Source: Microbulbifer donghaiensis (GTDB lineage Bacteria > Pseudomonadota > Gammaproteobacteria > Pseudomonadales > Cellvibrionaceae). From it: 64,000 nucleotides of DNA. Below the pieces are notes generated by a model. The model saw only the letters and a program-made list of their open reading frames with translations, had not been told where the DNA came from and did not search any database. The DNA lies in NCBI RefSeq assembly GCF_900129095.1, contig NZ_FQVA01000001.1:372001-436000 (forward strand). Reading direction: 5' to 3'. Of this stretch, positions 10,024 through 20,123 are shown one piece after another. Both the position numbers and the translations under genes were made by a program. Each line of letters starts with the position of its first letter. Position 1 is the stretch's first letter.

Positions 10024-12258
10024 CTAGCGGGCAGCGGAAGTTTGTTGGCCGAGATGATCGAAATGATCCACCTGAATGGCCATGTCCACGGCGTCCGCTG
10101 TATCGCGCAGGCTCTCGGCCTCGCTCTCGCTGATCAAGCCGCGCTCCAGGCCCTCGTCGACCGTCTTGCGGCTCAGGGTGCGTATGCCGCCCTTTTTAAG
10201 CTTGTCCCGGGCTTCCTCAGTCGCGCAGACCTTGTTGAACGCCTGCTCAACGAGGTCCACACCATCGCCCGGATTACCGAGGAATACGCCTCTGGTCAGA
10301 CGGTCGCGGGTTTCTGAAGGTGTCATAAGCAGATCGGCACAGGCCCGCGACTGGCGATCCGACGCCGTGTGGACACTGTGCCCCCAGGGCATCGTGAGGA
10401 AGTGCATCAATTGGCCGAGGAAGCGGCGGGGGAAATTCTGGAACACCTCGAGCAGGCTGACCTCGATTTCGTGCAGGCCGGCACGCATCGCAAACTCCAG
10501 CAACGGCCGGTCCTCTTTCGGGCTGCCATCATCCTTGAACCGTTTCAGGGCGCAGCTCAACAGGTACAGCTGACTCAGTACGTCGCCGAGACGGGAGGAG
10601 ATCAGCTCCTTTCGCTTCAGTTCGCCGCCTAGTGACATCAGTGATATTTCAGTCACCAGGGTCAGGATCGCGGAATAGCGGTTCAGCTGCCGATAGTACT
10701 TGGCCGCCGCGCCCACCCCGCGGGGGCTGCTGGCAAAGAGTCCACCCGTCCAGCCGTGGAAGATACCGCGCATAAACGTCTTGAACTGGAACCACATATG
10801 CTTCGGCAGCAGCTCGTCCAGCGCTTCAATCCCCGCTTCGGTGTCAGGGTTCTCGGCTGCCATCATTTCCTCGAGCAGGTACGGATGGCAGCGGATGGCA
10901 CCCTGGCCAAAAATCATCAGGCTGCGAGTGAGAATATTGGCGCCTTCCACGGTTATCGCCACCGGCACGGCGCGGTAGACATTGCCGATATAGTTCAGCG
11001 GCCCGTCCATGATCGCCTTGCCGGCGTGAATATCCATGGCGTCATTGATGGCCTGACGCAGGCCGGTCGTGGCGTGGGCTTTCATGATCGCCGAAACCAC
11101 CGCCGGTTTACGCCCCTCGTCGAGCGCGCGGGTCGTGGTCTTGTGGGCACTGTCGAGGACGTAGGCAATCGAGGCGATTTCCGCCAGGCGCCGCTGCACG
11201 CCCTCAAACTTGCCGATCGGTATACTGAACTGCTCGCGAATACGCGCGTAGGCGCCGGTGGTGCGGGCCGCCATTTTGGCACCGCCGGTGGAAAGCGACG
11301 GCAGTGAAATCCCCCGCCCCGCCGCCAGCGCACTCATCAGCATATGCCAGCCGCGACCGACGTTTTCCTGACCGCCGATGATCCACTCCATCGGCACAAA
11401 AACGTCCTTGCCCCAGTTGGGCCCGTTCTGGAAGGCCTGCATGGCCGGCAGGTGACGCTGGCCGATGGTGACCCCCTCGGTATCGGTGGGCACCAGGGCC
11501 ACGGTAATACCCAGCTCCTCCGTGTCGCCGAGAATATGGTCGGGGTCGTAGAGTTTGAACGCGAGCCCCAGAATCGTCGCCACCGGCCCCAGGGTGATAT
11601 AGCGCTTATGCCAGTTCACCCGCATGCCGAGCGTCTTTTCGCCGTTGTATTCGCCGTAGCAGACTACGCCGCTATCGACCATGGCGGCGGCGTCAGAGCC
11701 GGCCTCGGGGCTGGTCAGCCCGAAACAGGGTATTTCGCGACCATCGGCCAGGCGCGGCAGAAAATATTGCTTCTGCTCCTCGGTACCGTGGGCCATCAGC
11801 AGCTCGCCCGGCCCGAGCGAGTTGGGCACCATGACGGTGACGCCGACACAAGTGCTGCGGGTAGAAATCTTGGTGACAATCTCCGCGTGGGCCGTTGGCG
11901 AGAAGCCGAGGCCGCCGTACTCCTTCGGAATGATGATGCCGAAGAAACGCTCTTTCTTGAGGAAGTCCCACACTGCCTTCGGGATGCAGCGATCTTCAAA
12001 GCTGATCTGCCAGTCGTCGACTATTCTGCACAGCTCTTCGACCGGACCATCGACAAACGCCTGCTCTTCCTCACTCAGTGACGGTGGCCCCATATTGAGC
12101 AGCTGCTCCCAGTCGGGCTTGCCAGACAGCAGCTGCGCATCCCACCAGACCTCGCCCGCCTCCATCGCCTCGCGCTCGGTATCCGATATCGGTGGCAGGA
12201 CTTTCTTGATCAGGTTGAGTAGTGGCGCGGTAATCCACTTTTTGCGCAAGTCGCTCAT
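10024..12258 (-). CDS. fadE: Acyl-CoA dehydrogenase, FadE type
   Basis: Flavin-dependent first step of fatty acid beta-oxidation (acyl-CoA to trans-2-enoyl-CoA). The 744 residues align with the soluble part of E. coli FadE: KKWITAPLLNLIKKVLPPISDTEREAMEAG, KPDWEQL, LSEEEQAFVDGPVEELCR and FFGIIIPKEYGGLGFSPTAH, then CFGLTSPEAGSDAAAM (flavin/substrate binding) and a DUF1974-like C-terminal region. The frame continues 135 codons upstream, but that part overlaps the promoter side and the EamA gene antisense. ATG 12258 (MSDLRKKW) is therefore preferred. Compared with E. coli FadE the N-terminal hydrophobic segments are absent. It sits 23 bases behind the start codon of the CoA-transferase gene on the same strand, so co-transcription is likely. 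Confidence 0.92.
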   Translation of the reverse strand: MSDLRKKWITAPLLNLIKKVLPPISDTEREAMEAGEVWWDAQLLSGKPDWEQLLNMGPPSLSEEEQAFVDGPVEELCRIVDDWQISFEDRCIPKAVWDFLKKERFFGIIIPKEYGGLGFSPTAHAEIVTKISTRSTCVGVTVMVPNSLGPGELLMAHGTEEQKQYFLPRLADGREIPCFGLTSPEAGSDAAAMVDSGVVCYGEYNGEKTLGMRVNWHKRYITLGPVATILGLAFKLYDPDHILGDTEELGITVALVPTDTEGVTIGQRHLPAMQAFQNGPNWGKDVFVPMEWIIGGQENVGRGWHMLMSALAAGRGISLPSLSTGGAKMAARTTGAYARIREQFSIPIGKFEGVQRRLAEIASIAYVLDSAHKTTTRALDEGRKPAVVSAIMKAHATTGLRQAINDAMDIHAGKAIMDGPLNYIGNVYRAVPVAITVEGANILTRSLMIFGQGAIRCHPYLLEEMMAAENPDTEAGIEALDELLPKHMWFQFKTFMRGIFHGWTGGLFASSPRGVGAAAKYYRQLNRYSAILTLVTEISLMSLGGELKRKELISSRLGDVLSQLYLLSCALKRFKDDGSPKEDRPLLEFAMRAGLHEIEVSLLEVFQNFPRRFLGQLMHFLTMPWGHSVHTASDRQSRACADLLMTPSETRDRLTRGVFLGNPGDGVDLVEQAFNKVCATEEARDKLKKGGIRTLSRKTVDEGLERGLISESEAESLRDTADAVDMAIQVDHFDHLGQQTSAAR

Positions 12259-12350
12259 TTTGACTGTCCATGTGGCAAATGTGCGGAAACACAGAACTGA
12301 CTGTGCCGAAAGCTGGCGAGGGATTTCAGCACAAATGATAGGCGACGACT

Positions 12351-13193
12351 TTAAGCGAATGCCAGTGCGCCGACGCCGGTGAAGATAATCAGCGCCGCAA
12401 TCAACCGGCGCGCGGAAAAGCGCTCGTTCAGCACATACACGGAAATTACCGAGGCGAACAGGATGCTGGTCTCGCGTGTGGCGGCCACCGCCGCTACCGG
12501 CATCACCGAAGTCGCCCACAGGGCGACGGCAAAGCCGCCGCTGGCCAGCACGCCCGACGCTGAACCGCGCAACAGGTTTGTGCGCGCAAAGGCGATGCCG
12601 CGCATAGGTTGCGTGACCAGCACGGCGAGCAGGATTCCCGCTCCCGACAGTATCTCGAGCCACGCCACAAAGCTGAGCGGGTTCGCGACGGTACGCACAC
12701 CGGCGGCCCCCAGCGTTGTGTAGCCGGTGATGGCGATACCCGTTCCCAGAGACAGCAGAATTCCCGGGCTGGATACCTGCAACTCCTTCAGCAGCAGCGC
12801 GAGAATACCGCAGCTGACCAGCAGCACACCGGTCAACTGCAGCGGTTGAAGAGACTCATCGAGAAACAGCAGTGCAGCCAGCGCTACCAGCAAGGGGGTT
12901 ACGCCTCTCGCTAGCGGATAGGCCGTGCCGTAATCGAGCACGCGGTAGGAACGGGTTAACAGGAAAAAATAAATGTACTGAAAAATCGCACCACCGAGCA
13001 GGAATCCGATGGCTTCCGGCTCAGGGGGAGGCAATTGTGTCGCCAGCAGAATGCCGATCAGCAGTCCGACGCTGCGAATCATCGCCAGCTGCAAAAACCC
13101 TTCGGCGCTGTGCTTGACGACGGCGTTCCAGGCGGCGTGGGCCAGTGCCGACAGCAAAACCAGCCCGTAAACAATGGATTCCGGTACTACCAA
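12351..13193 (-). CDS. EamA/DMT-family transporter
   Basis: An integral membrane protein of about 280 residues with roughly ten hydrophobic helices arranged as two EamA repeats. The first begins VYGLVLLSALAHAAWNAVVKHS, the second at about residue 150 (GILLSLGTGIAITGYTTLGAAG). Members export or import metabolites such as amino acids or nucleosides; the substrate cannot be inferred here. The start codon appears to be TTG 13193 with no clear ribosome binding site, so the first residues are uncertain. It precedes fadE on the same strand with a 92-base gap. Confidence 0.85.
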   Translation of the reverse strand: MVVPESIVYGLVLLSALAHAAWNAVVKHSAEGFLQLAMIRSVGLLIGILLATQLPPPEPEAIGFLLGGAIFQYIYFFLLTRSYRVLDYGTAYPLARGVTPLLVALAALLFLDESLQPLQLTGVLLVSCGILALLLKELQVSSPGILLSLGTGIAITGYTTLGAAGVRTVANPLSFVAWLEILSGAGILLAVLVTQPMRGIAFARTNLLRGSASGVLASGGFAVALWATSVMPVAAVAATRETSILFASVISVYVLNERFSARRLIAALIIFTGVGALAFA

Positions 13194-13251
13194 GTTGTAA
13201 AACTCAAGCTTCCTACTCTCGGCGCCGGATTCCCACGTGCGTTGCAGAGGG

Positions 13252-13731
13252 TCAGATCAGAGGCTGCGGGGAAACGATCACGCCGTTATTGTCTGCGTAC
13301 AGGTATTCGCCAGGCCGGAAAGTCACACCGCCGAAGGTCACGGCCAGATTTCTCTCCCCGATTCCCTTCTTTTCTGTTTTCATCGGGTGAGTTCCCAATG
13401 CCTGCACCCCTAACTCTAGTCCAGAAATCTCATCCACATCGCGTATACAACCGTACATGACGATGCCCTCCCAACCATTGGCGCAGGCTTTTTCCGCCAG
13501 CATATCGCCAAGGCAGGCGCGCCGCATGGAACCACCGGCATCGACGACGAGCACTTTGCCACTCCCCGGTTCGGCAACGAGCTCGCGCACCAGGGAATTA
13601 TCCTCAAAGCATTTGATGGTAACTATCTCGCCGCCAAACTGTTCGCGGCCACCGTAGTTGACAAACATCGGTTCAACGACCTGGACCAGCTCAGGGTGAG
13701 CGTCACACAGGTCTGGAGTGGAAATCGCCAT
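13252..13731 (-). CDS. rraA: RraA family protein (RNase E activity regulator)
   Basis: The 159 residues match RraA, a trimeric ring protein that binds RNase E and the degradosome and inhibits RNA decay. Visible blocks are [64 protein letters not shown], the turn [16 protein letters not shown] and the ending GVIVSPQPL. The wider superfamily includes 4-hydroxy-4-methyl-2-oxoglutarate aldolases, so enzymatic activity is an alternative, but length and sequence favour RraA. RNase E itself is encoded at 52.5 kb in this window. Confidence 0.93.
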   Translation of the reverse strand: MAISTPDLCDAHPELVQVVEPMFVNYGGREQFGGEIVTIKCFEDNSLVRELVAEPGSGKVLVVDAGGSMRRACLGDMLAEKACANGWEGIVMYGCIRDVDEISGLELGVQALGTHPMKTEKKGIGERNLAVTFGGVTFRPGEYLYADNNGVIVSPQPLI

Positions 13732-13801
13732 GGGCTACCTCGGATTTTTTCTCAGTCAGGGCAATGATGATAGCGATTCGCCGGCGGCGTTGTAGTCGCA
13801 T

Positions 13802-13843
13802 CAAAAAATAGCGGGTATAAACTCAATGGATAATACCCGCTAT
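13802..13843 (-). terminator. Rho-independent terminator of the L,D-transpeptidase gene
   Basis: A perfect 10-base inverted repeat, ATAGCGGGTA / TACCCGCTAT, lies just past the stop of the transpeptidase gene. On the minus strand it is followed by a T-rich run (plus-strand A run 13803-13808). Confidence 0.75.
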
Positions 13844-13867
13844 CTGTTCCGCTACCGGGGCGACCAA

Positions 13868-14440
13868 TCAATAGGTTACTCGCACAGGGGTGCCCACGCG
13901 GGCATAGCGGTAGAACTTCTGAGCCATGTGCGGCGGCATGCGAACGCAGCCATGGGAGGCGGGATAGTTGGGTACATGGCCGGACGCGTGCATACCGATA
14001 CCGCCGTTGAAACGCAGATAGTTGTTCATCTTGGCTCCGCGATAATAGGTCCCAGGCGGACGGCGGTCTTTGCGGGTATTCACATCTGCCTTCACGACAC
14101 GGCCGGTTCTTCTGTCGACGTAACTACCGTAGATGGTGGAGCGGTGTTGCGGATGCTTGGACAGAATGCGGAAATGCCCGGGCCGCGTACTGAAGCCCCG
14201 CTTGCCGGACGAGACTTTGGATACGCCGACGAGCTGCCCCCCTTTGTAGAAGTAGGCCCGCTGTTCACTCAAATTGATGGTAATCGATACTGATCCGGAG
14301 GAATTTACTGCGGCGACATCGTCAAACCAGTTGATCCCGCGGGGGTGTGCAATTGCGGATGGAATTCCCAACAATGCGCTCAAAATGACCGCCAGAAAGG
14401 CGTGAAGCAATGGGAGACGACTTGTTCTGTTCGAGTACAT
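13868..14440 (-). CDS. L,D-transpeptidase (YkuD domain), exported
   Basis: A 190-residue exported protein. Residues 1-31 look like a signal peptide (hydrophobic LLHAFLAVILSALLGIPSAIA, ending AIAHP). The YkuD catalytic domain follows, starting about residue 50 with SITINLSEQRAYFYKGGQL. Its catalytic signature is H151 plus ASHGCVRM, giving H163, nucleophile C165 and R167. Such enzymes form 3-3 cross-links in peptidoglycan or attach lipoproteins to it, in the periplasm. At under 200 residues it is a minimal single-domain form without LysM or peptidoglycan-binding modules. It has its own terminator and appears monocistronic. Confidence 0.92.
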   Translation of the reverse strand: MYSNRTSRLPLLHAFLAVILSALLGIPSAIAHPRGINWFDDVAAVNSSGSVSITINLSEQRAYFYKGGQLVGVSKVSSGKRGFSTRPGHFRILSKHPQHRSTIYGSYVDRRTGRVVKADVNTRKDRRPPGTYYRGAKMNNYLRFNGGIGMHASGHVPNYPASHGCVRMPPHMAQKFYRYARVGTPVRVTY

Positions 14441-14844
14441 AGCTCACCTCAACTACTTTTTTCTGCTTGACACTAAGTCCGGCCGAAGAAAGAGCCCGTC
14501 TGGCAACGCTGCGACCCCGATCACTGGGAGTGGGAATTTCACAGCCCACGGAAAATGCCTTGTGGCAATAAATGCAACGCCGTTTCCGGTTTATGCTTCG
14601 CCTTAGGACTAATTCGATTCTATTGAGGGAGTTTTGGGCACTTAGATTGAATTATTCTCTACCCAAATGGTGTTATCGGGATGGAGCTTGAACATAGTCT
14701 CTGGTGATTGGGTCGCCCACAAAAAACACAGGAAAAAATCTGGCGATTCACGGCTATAACCGCAACAGGAGTCTAATAATCACCGCCGTGGCAACGGAGA
14801 TTTGGAGGGAAATTTTCGTAGCGAGATTCATCGAGGCAGAACGA
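14441..14844. other. Gene-free region between the transpeptidase and ppsA
   Basis: About 400 bases, AT-richer than its surroundings, with no supported gene. It must contain the promoter of the minus-strand transpeptidase gene. I see no convincing RNA gene or repeat. Confidence 0.5.
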
Positions 14845-14870
14845 GAAAGCGGCCCAACAGGGCCGCTTTC
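14845..14870 (-). terminator. Stem-loop terminator of ppsA
   Basis: A perfect 11-base inverted repeat, GAAAGCGGCCC / GGGCCGCTTTC, with an AACA loop, 10 bases after the ppsA stop codon. The T tract on the minus strand is short, so strength is uncertain. Confidence 0.65.
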
Positions 14871-14879
14871 TGTGCAACA

Positions 14880-17243
14880 TCAACCTTCTTCATTGGCCAG
14901 GAATAGCCAGGTATCTACCGCGGTATCCGGGTTGAGTGAAACACTGTCTATGCCCTCGTCCATCAACCAGCGGGCAAAATCCTTGTGATCCGACGGGCCC
15001 TGCCCGCAGATGCCGACATATTTACCGGCCTTCTTGCACGCCTGGATGGCCCTGGACAGCAGTGCCTTGACCGCCGGGTTGCGCTCGTCGAACAGGTCCG
15101 CCACCAGTCCGGAATCCCGATCCAGACCCAGGGTCAGCTGTGTCAGGTCGTTCGAGCCGATGGAGAAACCGTCGAAATGCTGCAGGAAATCCTCTGCCAA
15201 CAGCGCGTTGGACGGCAGTTCGCACATCATGATGACTTTCAGTCCCGCCTCACCGCGCTTCAGGCCGTTTTGCTCCAGCAGGCCGACTACTTCAGCGGCC
15301 TCTTCCGGCGTGCGCACGAAAGGCACCATGATTTCCACATTGGTGAGGCCCATTTCATCGCGAACTTTCTTCAGCGCACGGCATTCCAAAGCAAAACACT
15401 GACGGAAATCCGCCGAGCGGTAGCGGGCCGCGCCGCGGAAGCCCAGCATCGGGTTTTCCTCGCTCGGCTCGTACAGCTGACCGCCTACAAGGTGTGCATA
15501 TTCGTTCGACTTGAAGTCAGACAGGCGCACGATCACCCGATTCGGCGCGAAAGCCGCGGCCAGCGTGGCGATACCCTCTACCAGCTTCTCGACGATAAAC
15601 TCCTCCGGTGAGGCGTAGCCGCCGATGCGCTCGCGGATATTCTTCTGCAGATCTTCGGGCAGCTTATCCAGCTCGAGCAGCGCCTTGGGGTGAATGCCGA
15701 TCATGCGGTTCAGGATAAATTCGAGTCGCGCCAGGCCGACGCCCTGATTGGGCAGGTGGCTGAAGGCAAAGGCGCGGTCCGGGTTGCCCACGTTCAGCAT
15801 GATCTTGAACGGCAGCTCGGGCATATCGCTGACTTCGGTCTCTTCGCGCTCAAAGTTCAATTCACCGGACATCACGAAACCGGTATCGCCCTCGGCACAG
15901 GACACCGTCACCGGCGTGCCGCTGGTGAGCAGTTCGGTGGCGTTACCACAGCCGACGACCGCCGGAATGCCCAGTTCGCGCGCGATGATGGCAGCGTGAC
16001 AGGTGCGGCCACCGCGGTTGGTGACGATCGCACTCGCCTTTTTCAGTACCGGCTCCCAGTCGGGGTCGGTCATATCGGTAACCAGGACCTCGCCGTCCTG
16101 CATGGCCGCCATGTCCTCAACGGACTCCAGCACGCGCACGCGGCCGGCACCGATGCGCTGGCCGATGGCGCGACCTTCGCACAGAATGTCGCCGCGCTCG
16201 CGCAGGTGATAGCGCTCGATGTGGGTGCCCTGATCGCGGGAGCGCACGGTTTCCGGACGCGCCTGCACGATAAACAGTTCGCCGGTATCGCCGTCTTTGG
16301 CCCACTCGATGTCCATCGGCCGGCCGTAGTGGTCTTCGATCTTGCGTGCCTGCTGTGCCAGGCTGGTCAATTCCGCGTCAGTCAGCGCGAAGCGCTGGCG
16401 GTCTTCATCCGCCACCGGCACGGTCTTGACTGAGCGTCCACACTCACCGCTCTGGTCGTAGACCATCTTGATCGCCTTGCTGCCGCGGTTGCGGCGCAGA
16501 ATCGCCGGGCGGCCCGCATCCAGAGCCGGCTTGTAGAGATAGAATTCGTCCGGGTTCACCGCGCCCTGCACGACGGTTTCGCCGAGACCAAAGGCCGCGG
16601 TGATAAAGATCACATCGCGGAAGCCACTCTCGGTGTCCAGGGTGAACATAACGCCGGCGGCGCCGGTCTCGCTGCGGACCATATGCTGGATACCGGCGGA
16701 CAGGGCCACGCCCGCGTGGGCATAGCCGGTGTGCACGCGATAGGCGATGGCGCGGTCGTTGTACAGGGAGGCGAACACCTCGTGCACCGCGCGCAGAACC
16801 GCGTCAATGCCGCGGATGTTGAGGAAGGTTTCCTGCTGGCCGGCAAAAGAGGCATCCGGCAGGTCTTCTGCGGTTGCCGATGAGCGCACGGCCACCGCGG
16901 TTTCACCACCACCCAGTGCCTGGTAGCCCGCGCGAATTTCCTCCTCCAGTTGGGCGGGGAAAGGCGTGTTCAGGATCCAGCCACGGATCTCCTCGCCCGC
17001 CGCGGCCAGCGCGGTGACGTCGGATACGTCCAGTTCCTGCAGGCGCTCGGCAATACGCTGCTCCAGTTGCTCATGCGCCAGGAAGGCGCGGAAGGCCTCT
17101 GCGGTAGTGGCAAAGCCGCCCGGGACACTGACGCCGGCACCGGCCAGGGAGGAGATCATCTCGCCGAGTGATGCGTTCTTACCGCCGACCTTGTCGACAT
17201 CCCCCATACCCAGTTTTGCGAATTCGATGGTGAAGTTCGTCAA
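14880..17243 (-). CDS. ppsA: Phosphoenolpyruvate synthase
   Basis: Makes PEP from pyruvate, ATP and water for gluconeogenesis. The 787 residues contain the N-terminal ATP-grasp-like domain ([40 protein letters not shown]), the phosphohistidine swivel domain with [15 protein letters not shown] (phospho-acceptor His416), and the C-terminal TIM-barrel with [14 protein letters not shown] and the catalytic Cys746 in GICGQGPSD. The gene is divergent from ppsR, which encodes its regulatory protein, with a 172-base shared promoter region. Alongside isocitrate lyase and ackA-pta it supports growth on C2 compounds. Confidence 0.97.
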   Translation of the reverse strand: MTNFTIEFAKLGMGDVDKVGGKNASLGEMISSLAGAGVSVPGGFATTAEAFRAFLAHEQLEQRIAERLQELDVSDVTALAAAGEEIRGWILNTPFPAQLEEEIRAGYQALGGGETAVAVRSSATAEDLPDASFAGQQETFLNIRGIDAVLRAVHEVFASLYNDRAIAYRVHTGYAHAGVALSAGIQHMVRSETGAAGVMFTLDTESGFRDVIFITAAFGLGETVVQGAVNPDEFYLYKPALDAGRPAILRRNRGSKAIKMVYDQSGECGRSVKTVPVADEDRQRFALTDAELTSLAQQARKIEDHYGRPMDIEWAKDGDTGELFIVQARPETVRSRDQGTHIERYHLRERGDILCEGRAIGQRIGAGRVRVLESVEDMAAMQDGEVLVTDMTDPDWEPVLKKASAIVTNRGGRTCHAAIIARELGIPAVVGCGNATELLTSGTPVTVSCAEGDTGFVMSGELNFEREETEVSDMPELPFKIMLNVGNPDRAFAFSHLPNQGVGLARLEFILNRMIGIHPKALLELDKLPEDLQKNIRERIGGYASPEEFIVEKLVEGIATLAAAFAPNRVIVRLSDFKSNEYAHLVGGQLYEPSEENPMLGFRGAARYRSADFRQCFALECRALKKVRDEMGLTNVEIMVPFVRTPEEAAEVVGLLEQNGLKRGEAGLKVIMMCELPSNALLAEDFLQHFDGFSIGSNDLTQLTLGLDRDSGLVADLFDERNPAVKALLSRAIQACKKAGKYVGICGQGPSDHKDFARWLMDEGIDSVSLNPDTAVDTWLFLANEEG

Positions 17244-17415
17244 GTGAAGGCCCTCTGAAGCAGGAATTGTGGCGGCCGATTATAAGGATGAGGCTTGTAA
17301 AAAATAGCCCGTAAAAATCGCCCAAAATGTTGTAAATTTTCTACAAGGCTTTTCGCGACCTGAGCGCCAAAACGCTTTACACTGCACGCCTCGCCTAGCT
17401 CTATTTGGAAAAAAT

Positions 17416-18243
17416 ATGGCAAAAAACAAGCGCACCGCATTTTTTATTTCCGATGGCACCGGCCTGACCGTGGAGGCCATCGGCCACAGCCTGCTCGCGC
17501 AATTCCGCGACCAGCACGTGGAACAGGTGACCCTGCCCTACATCGATTCTGACGAAAAAGTACAGCAGGCCCTAAAGAGAATCGAGCAGTCGGCGAGCGA
17601 ATCCGGTCTGCAGCCGATCATGATTACCAGCATCGTATCCGACAAGATCCGCCTGCAGCTCCATAAGAGTTCGGCCCTGATGCTGGATGTCTTCGAGAGC
17701 TATCTGACGCCGCTTGCCAATCTGTTTGGCCGCGATCCCGCACAGTCGGTCAATGTCTCCCACGGCATCGCCGACGACCGCCGCTACAGCGATCGCATCG
17801 AGGCGGTGCATTTCGCCATGGACAATGACGACGGTCGCCGGGTGAGGGAGTTTGAACGCGCCGATGTCATTCTTGTCGGCGTATCGCGATCCGGGAAGAC
17901 GCCGACATGCCTGTATCTCGCCCTGCAATTCGGCCTGCGCGCGGCGAATTATCCGATTACCGAGGAGGATATGGACTCCACGGCACTGCCGAAGATACTG
18001 CGCCCTTACCGCGACAAGCTGTTCGGCCTGACAATTGACCCGCGCCGCCTGATGCAGATTCGCCAGGAGCGCCGCGCCAACAGCCGCTACGCTTCTATGG
18101 AACAGTGCGAATTCGAAGTGCGCCAGGTGGAACAGATGCTGCGGCGGGCACAGGTTCCCTATCTGAACGCGACACAGCTATCCGTCGAAGAGCTGGCCAC
18201 GCGCCTGATGTCACAGGCGGGGATTGAGCGACGGGTCGACTGA
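17416..18243 (+). CDS. ppsR: PEP synthase regulatory protein (kinase/pyrophosphorylase, DUF299)
   Basis: A bifunctional regulator that phosphorylates PEP synthase with ADP and reactivates it by Pi-dependent dephosphorylation. The 275 residues start with RTAFFISDGTGLTVEAIGHSL and contain the P-loop GVSRSGKTPT at about residues 155-164, followed by YPITEEDM and LFGLTIDPRRLMQIRQERR, all typical of the PSRP family. Location directly divergent from ppsA is the usual arrangement in gammaproteobacteria and confirms the partner. Start ATG 17416 follows a GGAAAA stretch. Confidence 0.96.
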   Translation: MAKNKRTAFFISDGTGLTVEAIGHSLLAQFRDQHVEQVTLPYIDSDEKVQQALKRIEQSASESGLQPIMITSIVSDKIRLQLHKSSALMLDVFESYLTPLANLFGRDPAQSVNVSHGIADDRRYSDRIEAVHFAMDNDDGRRVREFERADVILVGVSRSGKTPTCLYLALQFGLRAANYPITEEDMDSTALPKILRPYRDKLFGLTIDPRRLMQIRQERRANSRYASMEQCEFEVRQVEQMLRRAQVPYLNATQLSVEELATRLMSQAGIERRVD

Positions 18244-18320
18244 GCGCCGCCATTGGTCGGCCTTTTCTTGTGTCGGCAAAGTGTGTAGTGTGCGCCGTCT
18301 TCTGACAGCTGTATTCTGAA

Positions 18321-19652
18321 ATGCAAATCGTCTCTCTGCCCTATTCCACCAATACCGCCGTGGCTTTCCAGGCGGTTGCCGACCTGCCGGCCCCGGTGTG
18401 GCTGGATAGCGGTCGGCCGCGGGCAAACGGCGGTCGTTTTGACATTATTAGTGCCGATCCGATTAATGCATTGGAGCTGTGTGCAGACAGTGAGCAGCCT
18501 TTCGGGCAGGTGGACGACCTGCTGTGTGAGCTGGAGCCGCAGGACCGCGACCCACAACTGCCCTTTTGTGGTGGTGTCATCGGCTATGCGGGTTACGAAT
18601 TGGGTATGCAGGACAACTTCCTGCCCTTCGACACGCGCACGACAGACCTGCCCGCCGGCTTTTTCGGGCTTTACAGCTGGGCGCTGATCACCGATCACCA
18701 GCTGGGAGCGAGCCACCTGGTTTTTCACCCCGCCTGCACACAGCCTCAGAAACGCGATCTGATTGCCCGCTTTACCGCCGTGCGCTGGCAGACCGAGCCG
18801 CGCTGCGGCGACTTCCGTCTGCTGGCGCCATTCGCCCACGAATTCTCAACGGCAGAGTACTGCGCGCGTATCGAAGCGGTGCTGGAGTACATCAACGCGG
18901 GGGATATCTACCAGGCCAACTTCACCCAGCGTTTCCGGTCGCGCTACGAGGGCGACCTCTTTGCCGCCTACCTGGCCCTGCGCGCAAACGTGGCCGGTCC
19001 TTTTTCCGCCTATATGGCCCTTCCACAGGGCAGCCTTCTGAGCCTCTCCCCCGAGCGCTTTATCCGCGCGGACGGCAGCAGCCTGCAGACGGAACCGATT
19101 AAAGGCACGGCGCCGAGAAGCGACGACGCTGACAAGGATGCCCGCGCCGCAAGGGACTTGCAGCAGAGTGCCAAGGATCGCGCCGAAAACCTGATGATCG
19201 TCGACCTGCTGCGCAACGATTTTGGCAAGCTGTGCCGTCGCGGCAGCGTGCGGGTCCCGGAGCTGTTCCAGCTCGCCAGCTTTGCCAACGTCCACCACCT
19301 GGTCAGTGTTGTCACCGGCGAATTGCCCGACGAGTACGGATACGCGGACCTGCTGGCCGCCTGTTTTCCCGGCGGTTCGATCACCGGCGCACCGAAGCGC
19401 CGCGCCATGCAGATCATCCGCGAGCTGGAACTGAGCCCGCGCGGCATCTACTGCGGCAGCGTCGGTTACATCAGCAGTTGCGGCCACGCCGATACCAGCA
19501 TCGCCATTCGCACTTTTAGTGCCAGCGACGGCAATATTACCGGGGCCGCCGGTGGCGGCATCGTTGCCGACTCGCAGCCGCGGTCCGAGCACGAGGAGTG
19601 CCTGAATAAAGTCCGCATGTTGCTGCAAACCCTGGAAAACTTCCTCCCCTGA
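18321..19652 (+). CDS. pabB: Aminodeoxychorismate synthase component I
   Basis: Converts chorismate, with ammonia from PabA, to 4-amino-4-deoxychorismate for folate synthesis. The 443 residues have the anthranilate synthase component I N-terminal region and the chorismate-binding domain from about residue 180 (YINAGDIYQANFTQRF). PIKGTAPRS carries the Lys characteristic of PabB rather than TrpE. Downstream are RAENLMIVDLLRNDFGK, FPGGSITGAPK and the ending GGGIVADSQPRSEHEECLNK. The second half of the pathway, pabC, lies at 43 kb. The ribosome binding site is weak; ATG 18321 is the start that gives a normal length. Confidence 0.94.
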   Translation: MQIVSLPYSTNTAVAFQAVADLPAPVWLDSGRPRANGGRFDIISADPINALELCADSEQPFGQVDDLLCELEPQDRDPQLPFCGGVIGYAGYELGMQDNFLPFDTRTTDLPAGFFGLYSWALITDHQLGASHLVFHPACTQPQKRDLIARFTAVRWQTEPRCGDFRLLAPFAHEFSTAEYCARIEAVLEYINAGDIYQANFTQRFRSRYEGDLFAAYLALRANVAGPFSAYMALPQGSLLSLSPERFIRADGSSLQTEPIKGTAPRSDDADKDARAARDLQQSAKDRAENLMIVDLLRNDFGKLCRRGSVRVPELFQLASFANVHHLVSVVTGELPDEYGYADLLAACFPGGSITGAPKRRAMQIIRELELSPRGIYCGSVGYISSCGHADTSIAIRTFSASDGNITGAAGGGIVADSQPRSEHEECLNKVRMLLQTLENFLP

Positions 19653-19806
19653 CCTCCGCCCCACAGGTCGCAGATCCCCAACCACCTCCATCACTTTGGT
19701 TATATAGCTATCAGTGATTGATATTTCAAAGTTATATGCCACTTTGCTAGATTCTGCGCCAATTAGCAAAAGTCCCGCGGGGCTTTCGTGTCTGGAGGGA
19801 GATATC

Positions 19807-20091
19807 GTGAAGATTACGCTGGTTAAGAAAATACTCGCCGACGGCTCACCCTGTGCAAAATGCCGCGACGTGCAGCAGAAACTGGAAGAGCAGGATTTCC
19901 TGCGCTTCGTCGACCAGACATTGATTGCCGACGTGCGCGACGAGCAGAGCGCAGGCATGCAGATTGCGCGTCAATATGCCGTGGAGCGGGCCCCCTTTTT
20001 CCTGGTGGAGGAAGAGGGACAGCAGCCACAGATCTATACCGTCTACTTCAAGCTGGTCAAGGAAGTCCTGCAAAAGAAGATGGAAGCCTGA
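19807..20091 (+). CDS. Small CxxC thioredoxin-fold-like protein
   Basis: A 94-residue protein starting MKITLVKKILADGSPCAKC. The CAKC pair at residues 16-19 follows the first beta strand, as in glutaredoxin/thioredoxin-like folds, and a later segment APFFLVEE resembles the cis-proline-containing strand. The start is GTG 19807, because GGAGGGA at 19794-19800 lies six bases upstream; the frame is open back to 19714 but that part lacks a ribosome binding site. Function is unknown. It may be a thiol oxidoreductase, possibly connected to sulfur metabolism given its convergent neighbour cysB, but that is only position-based. A shared bidirectional terminator follows. Confidence 0.78.
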   Translation: MKITLVKKILADGSPCAKCRDVQQKLEEQDFLRFVDQTLIADVRDEQSAGMQIARQYAVERAPFFLVEEEGQQPQIYTVYFKLVKEVLQKKMEA

Positions 20092-20123
20092 CACAGGAGC
20101 CAGCCTGGCAGGGTTAGGCCCTA

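Noticed and set aside
12259..12663. N-terminal extension of FadE by 135 codons.
   Set aside because: It is antisense to the end of the EamA gene, has no hydrophobic helices like E. coli FadE, and the homology begins at MSDLRKKW (ATG 12258).
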